Shown: positions 1-12,644, counted from the first letter of the stretch. The stretch is DNA of 64,000 bases from Quercus robur (GCF_932294415.1 NC_065535.1:96674862-96738861); one strand, 5' to 3'. A program made the numbers and translations. The notes: a model not told the origin generated them from the sequence alone.

Positions 1-347
1 ACTTTTCTGATTTTTACAAGGTCTATCTCTCACAAGTTGGTTTTTTTAATGTATAATAAAGAATTTCATATATTGCTCAGAATGCTGTTCTAGTATTTGG
101 TTTAATATATCTTTTGTTTTGTTTTATATTATTGTGTTATACATATATTTTTAGGCTTTCATTCCACATTACTTTTTATGATTAATTCTCTTTTCCCTTA
201 GATTTGCAAATTTATTGTTACATTCTTTGCTTCTTTTTTGCAAATGGGACTGTGATAATTTAGCATAAGTTTAGTTTAACTTGATCGTGGTGGGGAGAGA
301 GAGAGAGATGGTGTATGTATATCTGATATTTCTTGTTTATTTGACAG
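1..347 (+). other. 5' leader intron of the first gene (partial)
   Basis: AT-rich sequence with no convincing ORF that ends in a pyrimidine-rich stretch and TTGACAG just before 348. The next stretch runs without a good splice donor to the ATG at 430, so this looks like the 3' part of an intron in the 5' untranslated leader. The transcription start would lie outside the window. Inferred from splice-site consensus only. Confidence 0.5.
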
Positions 348-429
348 GGTTTCTCAGCTTTTGAGTTTCAAGGATTTGGGTTGCCCTGGGATTAATTTTG
401 GAAGTTAGATAGTGTTTGGTTCAAAGATT

Positions 430-3400
430 ATGGCAAGGAAGAATAGGAGAAAGAAGGAAGAGATTGCAGAAGATTACTGCTTCATCTGCAAAGATGGAGG
501 GTTGCTCATGGTCTGTGAGTACAAGTGAGTTCTCAAAAAAACCACAACTTTTTTCATTTGGGCATGCCAATTATTTATTTTAAAAAATTCAAAAGTTGGT
601 CCTCTCAATCTTTAGTAATAAGGGCAGTTTTGTCATTTACAATGCTATGGAAGAGAGAGTTGGAAAAAATAAAATAACGGGGTGTCCAAATCAGTATCAA
701 ACATGTTTGTTTGTTGGATTTGTTGCACGTGCCATGCATATGATTGAGTGAGGAATGTAAGGCACCTGTGGTGGAGGGTAGCTCATTGGCTTTGGAATTA
801 TTATTATAACTGTGATATATATAGCAAGGGTGTGGTACCTGGATTGAATGAACAGTAAATTTGGATGAAATATTTTGGTCCTTTTATTTTTATATGGTCA
901 CTTTTGTTTTTGTGGTATTAGAATGATTTTTAAATAATCTGCCCAAAATTTGGATAAATTAACTTGTCATTACCTGATTACCAACCCTTTCTGATGGTGG
1001 GTTGCTGCAGCTTAATGACTTCTGCTGCTAAGTGTTTACTGCTGCTGGTTTTCCACCTCTACAATCTGATCCATATGTCTAAAATAAAACTTAAAATGCT
1101 AGGTTAAGTCATCAAAGATATTGTAGGTGTAGTATTGGTTTCAGAATTAAGAAACTTGTAATTTAATACATTTGCTTTGTGGTAAACAGTATTTAGATAC
1201 AAGCTTGGCATTTAGGCACACGAGTATTACTATGATATATTACTAACGGCACCGGATGATTTGAAAGTCTGTTCAAATTTATGATTTTGCTAATATCTTA
1301 CATGTTTGATCAAAGGAATTGTATATCTACTTTTAGTTTTCAGAATTAAGAAACTTGTCATGGTGCATATTTGATTTCTGGTTACCAGTTCCCTGCTACA
1401 AACTTGGTCTTTGCTAGCACAAGCATGCTATGTTTCTAACGGGCTAGGTGATTAGGGATGCTGGTCAGATGTATAAATTCCTATATATCCTATATAACTG
1501 GATACTGATACATCTCTTTCTCCTAAGAACTTTCAAATATAATTGGAAATTATTATGTCTCTCTCCTAAGAACTTTCATATAAAATATACTTTTTGGTGT
1601 GGTGTCAAAAGACATTTTCAGTTTTTTTTTTATAGCATATTCATTTCTTTCAGGGATTGTCTTAAAGCGTATCATCCTCATTGTGTGGGAAGAGATGATT
1701 CTTTTGTGAAGACTGTAGATCGCTGGACTTGCGGTTAGCTACTAAATTTTATCTATGATGATACTTCTGTGTAATATTCTGTCATTTTGAATGAATTCTA
1801 CTGTTCAAGCATCATGCAGATTAGGTATATGTGAAATACATGGAGCCTGACAACACATCCCTTTTTTATGTATGATACATATGATATGCGTGCCACAACC
1901 TTTTCCCCATTTTGATTATCCTAGATGTCACACCTGCCGCATTATCTTAATGGTTTAGGGAAATAGCACCATTTAAATCTGGACCAGATTTTTGCCTATT
2001 GGATATTGAATTAAGTAATATTACTATGATTTTTTACCTCAAATAATGAAAAATGCATACCCAACTTTGCAATTGATAGAGAAGATATGTTCCATCATAT
2101 TATGTCAATGTTTTTTTCATCCTAAATTTGTGCAGTTACGGAAGATAGATCATCTTTCAGCTCCACTTCATCGGCAAATTACTTTACTTTCTAAATAAAC
2201 TAAGCCTTTCTATAGTACTTTGTGGTGCTTTCTTAGTATTTTTTATTAGCCCCTCTATTTTATGCTTGCATCATTGTAGTTGTACCTGCTTATAAAAAGC
2301 TAAAGTTTTATATTTTAGGTTGGCATTCTTGCTTCATTTGCCAGAAAAACTCAAAATTTCAGTGCTTTTGTTGCCCAAATGCTGTTTGTGGACGCTGCAT
2401 CTGTGATGCTGAGTTTGCATGTGTTAGAGGGAAGAAAGGATTTTGCAATCACTGCTTGACTCTTGCACAACTTATAGAAGAAAACATCGATGTCGACTTT
2501 GATGGGGTATGGTTGTCTGACTCTGGAAATACATCTCTAATTTGATTTTTTTTTTTTTTTTTTATAGGTAATAGAAGTTTTATTAAATAAAAATGTACTC
2601 TGTGTTCACAATGATGAACACACTGTACTTGAAACAATATTAACAAATCAATAAGAAATGCTAACAGATTGTAAGAAATCAAAAATAGAAATGCATTGCG
2701 TAAAACCCCAAATACAAGACCACTCAAACAAAGTCCCTACTAGCAGAGACTTTACCAGATCTAAGGGCCTCTCAATATCTTCAAAAGATCATTTTTTACA
2801 TTCCTGCCAAATTAACCACATTAGACATGCCAGTACCATATAAAACATCTCTAATTCGTTCTTTCTTGTATTCAGGATTTGTTGCTTCTTCAACTATCTT
2901 CTAATATTGTTTTTCCCTTTTTAGAATTCAACTAAAAGTCTAAAAGCCACCAAGAATCCGCTTTTTTAGTCCATAAGTATACAAGAGAGGAGCAACATAG
3001 AGTCTTAGACAAAGAAAAATGCTGAGAGAGAGAGAGAGCGAGAATGGCTGTCTTGACATAATGCTATCTTATCTCCTTTGTTTGATTGTTTCCATTTTTG
3101 TTACATTCAGAATTTTTCAAAATAATTTTTTTAAGGAAGTTCTCCCAATTATTCACAGAACTAGTGATTTAATAACAAAAGAAAATAGCTCTTCAGCCTA
3201 TAGCTTGCCACAGTTCATTACAAGGATAAGTGGCTTGTAAGTGAAATGAAAAGATGAGAATTTAATGCTGATCTTTAGATTATGAAGGTTAAGTCTCAGG
3301 TGAAAAAAAGGCATAATTATATTTTGCAAATAACCTAAACCTTATTTTCATCAATGGATTCAAATAATCAGTTTTCCTACTTTTGTTTCAGCTTCTTGAG

Positions 3401-6400
3401 GGTTCTTTTTCTTCTTTCAATAAGTGTCTTATTGGTTTGGCCAAATAAATTTAAGCCTTGTTACTTTTTTTCCCATTAGCTATCTGGTTATGATACAGGG
3501 CAAGATAGACTTCAAAGATAGAGATACATATGAGGGCCTTTTCAAGGAATATTGGGAGATAATCAAAGAAAAGGAAGGGTTAACTTCAAAGCATGTCCAT
3601 TCCGCAGATAAATTACTGAAGAAGAATAAGAACTACATGGCTGGCTATGATTCAAATGAAACTTGTGAAGGGGAAGAAGATGAAGACGATGATCAATTTG
3701 ACGAAGAAAGTCACCTTATAGTATCTGATTATGAGGACCTGGATGATATAGTAGAAAACAAGGCTGTGGGAAAAAGGAAGAGATCCACGGGAGATAAAAG
3801 TGCAATGAAAAAGAAGGCAAAATCAAAGAAAAAGGAGTTCATTGGATGGGGCTCAAGACCTCTCATAGAATTTCTTTCTTCTATCGGTAAAGATTCAACC
3901 AAAGAATTATCACAAAATGATGTTACGACTATCATTACTGATTATTGTAGAGAGAACAAGCTTTTTGACCCAGAAAAAAAGAAGAGAGTTCTTTGTGATG
4001 AGAGGCTACAATCTCTCTTAGGAAGAAAGTCGGTGATTAAAAATAGTATACATAACCTCCTGAAAGCTCACTTTGCTGTGAACCTTGAGCAATGGGAGGA
4101 ATCTGAGTTTGGGTGTAGTTCAGAAGAAAGGGATGAAGGTGTTTTGTTCCCCTCTAAAAGGCAAAGAAAGTTGAGCTCAGATGGAATATCTCTGAAGGAA
4201 TCAACTCCAATTGTAACTCCAGTTGTACAGCGAAGCTGTTTTGCATCCATAGTTGTTGAAAACATCAAGCTTGTCTATTTGAAGAGGAGTTTAGTGGAAG
4301 AGCTGTTGAAGCAGCCTGAAACTTTTGAAGGAAAATTAATGGGAAGTTTTGTGAGAATAAAGTCAGACCCAAATGACTACTTGCAAAAAAATACTCATCA
4401 GCTTGTGCAAGTTAAAGGTAATTTCCTTATTAATGGCTACAAATTATGAATAACTAATAGTTACAGGGATCTTTGCTGTCATAGCTGTTCCAGAGAGTTA
4501 TTGTTACGTTTGCCACTTCTGAATTTACTTTAATAACATAATGTTGTTTCTGAGTAAAAATTATGGCAAAGCTTAATTCTTTATTATAACAACAATTTTT
4601 TATTTAATACTTTTAATCACTAAAACAACTTAGGTACAAATGTGGTGCGGAATTTTCTGCTTGGACCGAAAAACCTTTACATGGATCATACACATAAAAG
4701 TAGTACTAGATTCTGGGTTTCACAAATTTGTGGCGTTTGAATGCCTTAAAGATGTGGCTTGTCATATAGCAATAAATAAATGATGTGGCTTGTAGTTTTA
4801 GGAATTGGTTCTGATGACATGAAAATCTAAGTGTCAAATAAATACTATATAACCTGAGGAAACTAAGTGTAAAAAAAAAAAAAAAAAAAAAAAAAACTCC
4901 ATAATTTACTCCCCATTATGAACTTTAATTTCAAAAACCATCCCAGTAGGAAATGTAAATTACTCTTTTAATGAAGTTGATTCCAAGTCTAGGCCATGTT
5001 AAGACAGCTTATGGGAAGATAGAGAAGAGTAGCTCAGAAGATCTAGGATTCATCTAATTATATATATCTCCTTACTATCACTTGCACTGGACATGAAACT
5101 AGATCAGTCTTTTGGCGAATGTTCTTTCAGTGAATGCTATAAAGTTCCTGTCTTGGGTGACTAAACCTTCTTTTGTGTGTTGTAACTTTTATCATCACAG
5201 GCATAAAGAGAGCTTCAACAAATGGTGAAACACTCCTACAAGTTTCCAATCGTCCAAAAGATGTATCCATTTGCAAGCTTTCTGATGATGACTTCTCTAA
5301 GGTAACAACAGTGTTAGTGTTTTGAATGTCTTTATTTTCTTTTGTTTCTATAGTATTTTTGTCCTATTTATAAAGATATAAAAGCACAATAGTATAAAAA
5401 TCAAAAGAAACATGGGATGATTAATTTCCTAAGTCAATTATAATAATTAAATTTATATATCTACTAGTTTAATTTATGTTGATTTAGTTATGAGCTACCT
5501 ATCAGAAAAAATGATGGTTTAGTTATGAGCTTTGCTGGAAAAAGAAAATGAAAATCTTAGGACTTGTTTCTACAGTGAGCACTGGGTTTATCCAGAGTTG
5601 ATGTTGTAAAAGATTTTCTTAAATATGGTTTCTACTGATCTGTAATTGCAAAGGAAAAATGCTTTTTAATTTTCTGGTTGAGTAGAGTTTTTAGCCATAG
5701 TTCATCCGTGAAACCTTTCCTAATTACAATATTTTCCTCATCAATTGACATACCCCTCGCTTTCTAGCAGAAATTATTGTTTAGTTCCAAATATGTGCTG
5801 GTTTTAAATGAAAATCCCAATGATCAGATGCTGTCTTTTTTCAGGAAGAATGTGAGGATCTGCTCCAAAGAGTGAAAGATGGCCTGCTCAGAAAGCCTAC
5901 TGTTGTAAGTAGTGTCACTTACTGTAAATTCAAAAGGCATTGTGGAAACTTCAAAGTCACTAGTACTAATATATATCAGATCTCAAGAAATTGATCAAGT
6001 GTTTTAATAGATTTTTTTCTTTTTTGACAAGTGCAAAAATTAATGTAAAAGATGCCAAGGGGACGGCACCCAGATACACTAGGGATTAACTATACTAATA
6101 GAATCAATATTTGATTATCTTTAAAATGGGAAACAATATGTAAAAGCACATTGCTTTCTTTGTGGAAACAAATTACAACTAACAACAGTCTTTTGCAAAG
6201 GACTCTTGATTTTATATATCTTGAGCCTTAGTCATTGGTAGGGTACAAACAATTGGAATTTTCTTCCACATGGTAGACATTATTTTATGAAGGTCTTGCC
6301 CTTCTTCTTCTTCTTTTTTAAGTTCTGTCTCTTTTGGCTGTGGGGTGAGTCTTTTAGAAAATCTGCTTTCAAACTGAGGTAATTTGGAAATGAAAGGATG

Positions 6401-8644
6401 GAACATGCATGAACCTCAAATTTTCAACTTTATGTAGATTATAATTAAAATCCTCATAAGCATTTTCAAGAATTTTCACGACTATTTATGGACACCATTT
6501 TAATGTTCTTCTGGGAAATAACTACCTGTTACTTGGATATATCATGATTGGCTCTTTGCTTCAGAGGCTCAAGCATCTTTCTTTTGAAATTGAAACACTT
6601 CCCACTTTCTAAGTGGTGCCTATATCTGCTAAATTGTGTAATAATTATTCTTGAATAGCAGACCACTGTATTGTGGAAATAAAGTAACAAATTGGATGGG
6701 AGTGATTCGGGAAGCGTGAAGACAAATTTATTTTTATATAATTTTAGAAGTCATTTGCATTTTACTGGTCAATTAGATTTTATTTTGATTCTTAATAGTT
6801 AATTAAGTTATATATATTTTATTTAATTTCCTAGAGTCAAGAGTATATCTATAATTCATATAATTGGGAAGTCCTAAGTCAATTAGATATAGGGTTCTTC
6901 TCATAAAAAAGAAAAAAAGAATTAGGGTTAAGTCATAGTAATCTATATAAGCACGCTATTGTACTCCTACAGAGGCGCACTTAAACAATTTTCTCAAGTA
7001 ATAAAATTAGTAGTTGGAGTTTTCCCTCAATAGTTTGGTGTTACTATAAGGTGACTCTAGGTGCATATTCCTAGGCTTTGCTTTCTTGCTTGGTACCGAT
7101 TCCAAGCAAGCCTAGGTGTTGATTCCTTGGTTATTTTTATTTTTCTGTTCTTTAATTTCAGAGTTGCATCAGTTTTGGTTTTCCTTGAAAAATCTATCCC
7201 CTAATGCCTAGCTTTAAAATATTCTAGATAAGCACCTTTGTAATATTGGAACAGTCAAACAGGAATGATTAAAATTCTTGGAAGGAGACCTAGTTAGGAA
7301 ATAATTGTCCACGTATTATGGAAACAATTTTGCTCGTAAGGAATTGAGGAACCTTCTCTTATGTTGTGCTACATCTTTGCTACATGATCTAGAAAGTATA
7401 ATTAGTGGCCTGTCACTTATCAAAAAAAAAAAAGTACAATTAGTGGCCTGTCTTTTCATGCTTAAACTGTTTTTTGTGCTTGCATAGTGTAATTATGTGT
7501 ATTTGAGTGTTTACTGTTCATTGCTCCAAGAATATATTTATTACTTATGAGGATTCTAAACTAGCAGCCAAAAAAGAAAAGCAGACTTTAGATTGTAAAT
7601 TTTATGGGGACCTTTTGTATTCTCCTCATATACTTAAGTTGTTCTTCTTTCTTCTTTCTTTAAATAAATTTAAGTTATCCAATAGAAAAGAAAAAAAAAA
7701 TTTTATATTTCATTTATATTTTCCCTAATATTGGTGTATGTTGAGGTTTTTTACCTTGTGGGATGATATATTTCATTTATATCATGTATCTGGGATGATA
7801 TGATTTTCACCTTTTGCTGTATTGGTTGTGAATAATTTTATGGTGCTTATGTAATACCTTGCAAGTAATGAATTAAAAACTGCTATTCCAGCTCCTTAAA
7901 TAGTTTGCCTTCTTTTATAGGTGGAGTTTGAGGAGAAGGCTAGAACTCTGCATGAGGATATAATAAAGCATGTATGTATCGAGACTATATGTTCTCTTTT
8001 TTGATACACGTGTGTTTATTTTAATTTTTCTCTATCTACTTAAAAAGTTAGAAGATTATGTCATTTATAGTGTAATTCCAAGAGTACATATGGGCTGACA
8101 AGCATGCATGTGGAAAAGGAAGAAATGACATTCCATGGTAGAAGAAGAAAAGAAATAAAAACTTTTCTGGATGTGTCAAATATTAGGATTCACTATAACT
8201 TCTTTATGTTTACTTTGGGGCTCCTTGGCCTATTCTTTGCAGTCTTGGAGTATAAATTGAAAGACATTTCAGGTCTGGGGTGCCTCCCTGATTATTGTTA
8301 GAGACAGATTGATAACTGAATTTCTCATATTGGATAGCCAAAAAAAAAACACTCAAGCAAGATAATGAAAGATCTAAAAAAATCATAATTTTGCGGACAT
8401 GTTATATGATATTCATAATCATTTCTCTGGAGCGACTTGGTGCTCATTCACCTATTCACTAAAGTTGTAGAGTTGAATTTGAAATGAGTTCAAGATATAT
8501 TTTAGATTTTTTTGAGTAAGAAGAGTGTAACTGTGATTTTTTTGAAGTTTATGGATGGTTAAATAAATGTGGAGTATTAAGGATTCATATTCTTCAATTC
8601 GTTCCCTAATTCTTTCTTTGCACCCCTACCACCGAGAAAAAGCG

Positions 8645-8676
<32 letters not shown>

Positions 8677-11600
8677 CTGGTGGGGGTGGTGCATGGCTAA
8701 TTCCATGTACTTCTAGTTCCTTGAAATCAAGTCATTTGACTGTCTTACATGCAGCATCTCAAATACAGTCAAACTGTTTTCCAGCTTTAAACATGTTCTT
8801 CATTTTTTTTTTTTTGGGAATTTATTTATAAGGGTTCAGTTTGGAAGTTTTATAAGCGGTCGTCTCTCTATTTTCTCTATATTAATCTTGGTTATGCTAA
8901 CCTCCTTGTGTGTTCAAACACAATCTAAAATTCCCAAACACCCCATTGTGTGTTGTGCCTCTCTATTTATTTTGATAGCTGCTATTCTCCTGATTTTGCT
9001 GTTATGATTTATATTATCTTGGAATTTTTATATGATAGTGGATTGTGCGAGAGCTGATTTTATTGCAAAGACGCATTGATCAGGCAAATGAAAAGGGCTG
9101 GAGAAGAGAATATCCTTTCTTTATGCAGTATATGTAACTCAAATTCAGTATTAATGGACCATTCTGGGAAGCTATGGATTCTCAAATATGATTCTTGTGT
9201 TATTAAAACACACCATGAGATTAAGGTTGAGGTGATCATGTAAAAGGTGATTGGCCAGTGTTGGTCCCACTTAAGTGGGATCCTGAACTGGTGGCTTGAA
9301 TACAGTCTTACATTTCAGCATTTTTTCTTTCATGCATTAAGTGACTGCTCTCAAGAATCATATTTGCACTTTTGTTTGGTAGTCGAAGACTTTACCATTA
9401 TATATATGGGAGTTGCTATTTCAACTCCAGATTGTTGCTTGAACATTGCCCCTCTCATGGGATGGAACCCACCACCATGAGAGATGGGAGTGTGAAAACA
9501 ATTTTTGATTTGAAATAACAACTACCTATAATATGTGCGTATGTATTGTTATGTTTGTTTATAAGGGGTTTTATTTCAACTCTCCTCATTGTTGCTTGAA
9601 CAGCCCCTCTCTCATGGGATGGAGCCCAGCCCCATGAAAGAGGGGATTGTTGAATCAACAATTCTTGGAGTTGGAACATAAAATTCTAAATTCTAAATGC
9701 AGAAAAATAAAATCAATAGAAAGCTAGTGATGTGTATACTTCTTACATTAAAGACACCTTCTACTGGGTCACAAGCTCACAGCTTTCTTCTATTCATGTG
9801 ATGACAAGTCCATTCGAAACCTCATATCAATTGGAAGTTTCTGTTGATTGGCATTTTCATATGTTCAGTATAAATTATTTGTGTCTTTATTATTTCTTCC
9901 AGTTTAATTGATTTCTGTATTTGTAGTGTCCAGAATTAGTCTGGTCTATATATTTCTTGATGAAAAAAAATGTGATGCTTAACTTGCACATAAGCTTTCT
10001 GAATACATGGATAGAAAGATGCTGCTTCAGAAACCATCAGAACAGTCACGGTTGCTGCATGAGGTTCCAGAAGTAATTGCTGATGTAGTAGAGGATGAAC
10101 TCACTTTTGAGGACTCTTCTAGAAAAGATAAACAAGGATGCTTGCCAGAATTAGCCCCTGGGACTTCTGAACTCCCCTGCACTGATTTAAAAGGCAAAGG
10201 AACTTCTTGCTACCCAAATGGTAGAAAATATCCTGCAGGTTTGCTGAGTTTTGACTTTTATGATAAAAAAATTATATGTGCATAATAAAGACATGTATCT
10301 GTCTGTTTGAGTTGTGTACTCGTGTCTATTACTGTGGATTTTGCAGATTGATCTTTGTTTGAAATTTCAGTAGTTTTTGTGTCCAATAATTGAATGGGAG
10401 CTGGACATGTATGCATGCAGAATCAAGGTTTCTAAATTCTGACAATACTTCAAGATTCCGTTCTTTTTTTGCCTTTTCGAAATCTAATATGTCAAACTAA
10501 ATCAATGATTCTTCTGCAAAATTTTGAGTATCTTGATGGTTGCAAAATATTATAGGAAACTGTCTTCCAAGAATCAGCTTCTATAAGTCTGGTCTTTTCC
10601 AGAGTCATTTGTGAATTTAATTCTACTGTTTCTCTGCAATCTAATTGTGCGTCACTAAAAATGGCTAATCTCACCTTTGATATTTTCATAATATAAAATT
10701 CTTAGCTAGTAAGTCTATAATTTTCAACATCTTTGTATTGAGTATGAGAATAATTATCAAATAAGTTGACTAGCTTTGTTATTGTCTTAGCTTCTTTTTG
10801 CAAGATCAGCTGTTGTTGAACTCTAAATCACTTTTCTACTAAACTCTACAATGCCAACACCCTGTAGAGAAAATAGTGAAGCAGAAAACAAGCAAATAGC
10901 TTTGGGCTATGCCCACTAACACACACAACATACACATTACTGTTGAGAAATTATGAACCACACTAATTGGAGGTATAGTTTACCATCAGGGCTTCATATC
11001 CTCCTTGATCTTTGTCTAAAATTGGACTAGAGGTACCAATCAAGCATCCTTTTTATTTTCATTTAAGGGACCTGCATATACTGCAGAAAATGCATGCAAT
11101 ACTTTATTGCCAGCGCATGGAGTTCCCTCATGGGAGCCGTGGGGGGTTTTCAGCAGACTGTACAGTTCAGTTGTTGATTCGGCCCCAATTTGGATAATGA
11201 AATGCTCTGTAATTTCAATTTAGCTTTTGATTCAGTCTGTAGATGTTCTTTGATAAAAGTAGAAAGTTTAACCCTCTATATTGTGTGTTCATTTCCATGG
11301 CTTAGCTTTTGTTGCCCCAGTAAAGGCAGTCCAATTCCGTGTGCCTATCCCAGAAGAGAAGCAGCAGTCTGAAGGATCTCTTTACAAAAAATCAACTGAA
11401 CAATTTCATAAATTTGCCCCTGGTGTTAAAGGTGACGACATTCTTCAAAGAGGGCAGCACTATTCCAGGGCTTTGCATCCTGAAGTTTTGCCACAAGGAT
11501 CTCTCACTTTTACTCCTGAAGTAAAGCAGCGCCGTTCAAAGTCATTGCTTCTTGAAGAATTGCCACAAAAATCACGCACTTTTGCTCTTGAGGGCCATTG

Positions 11601-11961
11601 CGATGTTATTTCTCCAAAAATAAGTCATGAACAGACAAATGAGAAAAAGCAAAACATGTCAACAGTTGAGTTTATTGAGTTAAGTGATGATGATGAACAA
11701 ATTCTGAATCATGCACCTAGAAAGCAAGCAATTGAGAACACTGGATGCTCTATATGGTATTGTGTGGGTCCACATGGTGAAAAAAGGGGTCCCTTTTCGA
11801 TGTCGGTGCTCAAACGTTGGAGTGATACTAATTCTCCATTGAACTTCAAGGTTTGTAGGAAAGATCAGAGTGAACAAGATGCAGTCTCTTTGACCGAAGC
11901 TCTTAGCCAGAATTTCCCCAAAACTGAAGCTCTTTGCCAGAGAATTTTCCCCAAGATCTGA
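430..11961 (+). CDS. PHD-SWIB-Plus3-GYF domain protein (At5g08430-like)
   Basis: Nuclear protein with chromatin or transcript-associated domains; exact role unknown. Exons read by eye: 430-524, 1654-1733, 2319-2506, 3499-4417, 5201-5301, 5845-5904, 7921-7971, 9039-9110, 9995-10238, 11321-11961, giving about 816 aa. All junctions are GT-AG except the intron 9111-9994 (see that entry). In order: a PHD-like zinc finger from about residue 17 (CFIC, then AYHPHC, then a second Cys-rich block [15 protein letters not shown]), an acidic and lysine-rich linker, a SWIB/MDM2 fold (about 234-318, starting [14 protein letters not shown]), a Plus3 domain (about 370-500), the conserved [14 protein letters not shown] block, a long low-complexity stretch, and a C-terminal GYF domain (about 746-798; [17 protein letters not shown]). 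GYF domains bind proline-rich peptides and Plus3 is shared with Rtf1. The order matches Arabidopsis At5g08430 and the NERD/CCCH-type relatives. The start is the first ATG after the leader acceptor. The stop lies exactly at a tandem-duplication junction. Confidence 0.88.
2543..2844 (-). mobile_element. 5'-truncated L1-type LINE insertion in intron 3
   Basis: The + strand begins with a T run (a reversed poly(A) tail) and then reads as the end of a plant L1 in antisense. Both sides carry the same 12-bp direct repeat, ACATCTCTAATT, at 2531-2542 and 2845-2856, the target duplication expected of target-primed reverse transcription. Only about 300 bp of the 3' end remain and no intact coding sequence is left. 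It lies in the intron between the third and fourth coding exons, antisense to the host gene. Confidence 0.8.
7396..7452 (+). mobile_element. Micro-insertion: about 19 bp of LINE 3' end with target duplication
   Basis: A 19-bp direct repeat (GTAyAATTAGTGGCCTGTC, one difference) at 7396-7414 and 7434-7452 flanks ACTTATC followed by 12 A. This looks like an extremely truncated L1 insertion: only the tail and a few bases arrived, with a full-length target duplication. Intronic. Confidence 0.65.
8646..8676 (+). repeat. Poly(G) tract of 31 residues
   Basis: An uninterrupted run of 31 G in an intron on the transcribed-sense strand, followed by further G-rich sequence (CTGGTGGGGGTGGTG). It can form G-quadruplexes in DNA and pre-mRNA. 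Its length is likely to be polymorphic, and assembly may have misjudged it. Confidence 0.9.
9110..9994 (+). other. Probable U12-type intron
   Basis: The 5' side carries ATATCCTTT (9110-9118), a perfect match to the AT-type U12 donor consensus. The 3' side has a branch-like TGCTTAAC (9976-9983) about 12 bases before the AG at 9993-9994. The protein stays in register only if GAA (9108-9110) joins CTT (9995), giving the expected [13 protein letters not shown] run. The consensus donor would instead cut after 9109, leaving the junction one base out of phase. See the finding. Confidence 0.6.
9412..9680. repeat. Intronic inverted/direct repeat unit, probably a small non-autonomous element
   Basis: The block TTTCAACTCCAGATTGTTGC ... 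CCCCTCTCATGGGATGGA occurs near 9420-9465 and again at about 9580-9625. The right end (AATTCTTGGAGTTGGAAC, to about 9677) is an imperfect inverted copy of the left end. The arrangement resembles a MITE with internal duplication. I could not define a target duplication with confidence. Confidence 0.4.
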
Positions 11962-12630
11962 GTCATGCACCTTGAAAGCAAGCAGTTTAGAATTGTGAAT
12001 GCTCTTTATGGTATTATGTGGGTCCACATGGTGAAAAAAGGGATCCTTTATCAATGTCATTGCTCAAATGTTGGAGTGATACTAATTCTTATACATCAAA
12101 TTTCTAGGTTTGGAGGACAGTTCAGAATGAAAAAGATGCAATCTCTTTGACTGAAGCTCTTTGTCAGAATTTTCCCCCAAACAGAAGAAAAAGTTAGGTT
12201 TTTGTTACTATGATGACTGTTATATTTGAAGTCTATGGAGTAGGAAACAGGAAGAGTCCATAAACTAGCTATGAACTTGTTAGTTGAAATGCATCATGTG
12301 TATATCTTCAAATGGAACTAGAATGTAAGTATACTCAAGAAAGAATCATGTAGATAGAATAGATGTCCTGATCTGAAAATTTTAGGTTGCAACTGCTGCT
12401 ATTTGCAGTGTGATGTACATGACAATAGTATATTACATGGATGTTAATTTGTTCTAGAGGTTATCTCTTAATTAATCTTTTTTACTAATTCTGTTATTTC
12501 TTGAGGTAAGTTTGACTTTGAGTTTACTATTTTATTTCTCTTAAACTAAGTGTTAGCCCAAAATGAAGATGTCAAAATGATCAGTTCATGACTTGCAAGA
12601 AGCCAAGAAGTCAAATGAGTGATTGAAAGT
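10560..12630 (+). repeat. Segmental duplication, source copy (last intron and last exon of gene 1)
   Basis: From the TCCAAGAATCAGCTTCTATA block near 10568 to the GTCAAATGAGTGATTGAAAG block near 12610, this segment is matched in order and in the same orientation by 13866-15642. It covers the 3' half of the last intron, the last exon and the 3' flank. The source copy is longer mainly because of a 254-bp-period tandem duplication inside it. Confidence 0.85.
11705..12195 (+). repeat. Two-copy tandem duplication of the GYF-coding end (period 254 bp)
   Basis: The stretch starting CTGAATCATGCACC at 11704 recurs from about 11958 (CTGAGTCATGCACC). The second copy carries recognisable but shifted GYF sequence: GGTCCACATGGTGAAAAAAG is present in both, as is the TCTCTTTGACYGAAGCTCTT end. 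The second copy is not read as protein because it has frameshifts and lies past the stop. Together with the decayed copy at 14.9 kb, there are three versions of this exon end in the window. Confidence 0.85.
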
Positions 12631-12644
12631 AAGGGTGTGAATGG

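Noticed and set aside
6700-7160. Possible LTR fragment in an intron of gene 1 (TATATAAGCACGC, repeated CCTAGG/CAAGCAAG motifs)
   Set aside because: The look is LTR-like, but I found neither paired ends nor a target duplication, so I do not list it as an element.
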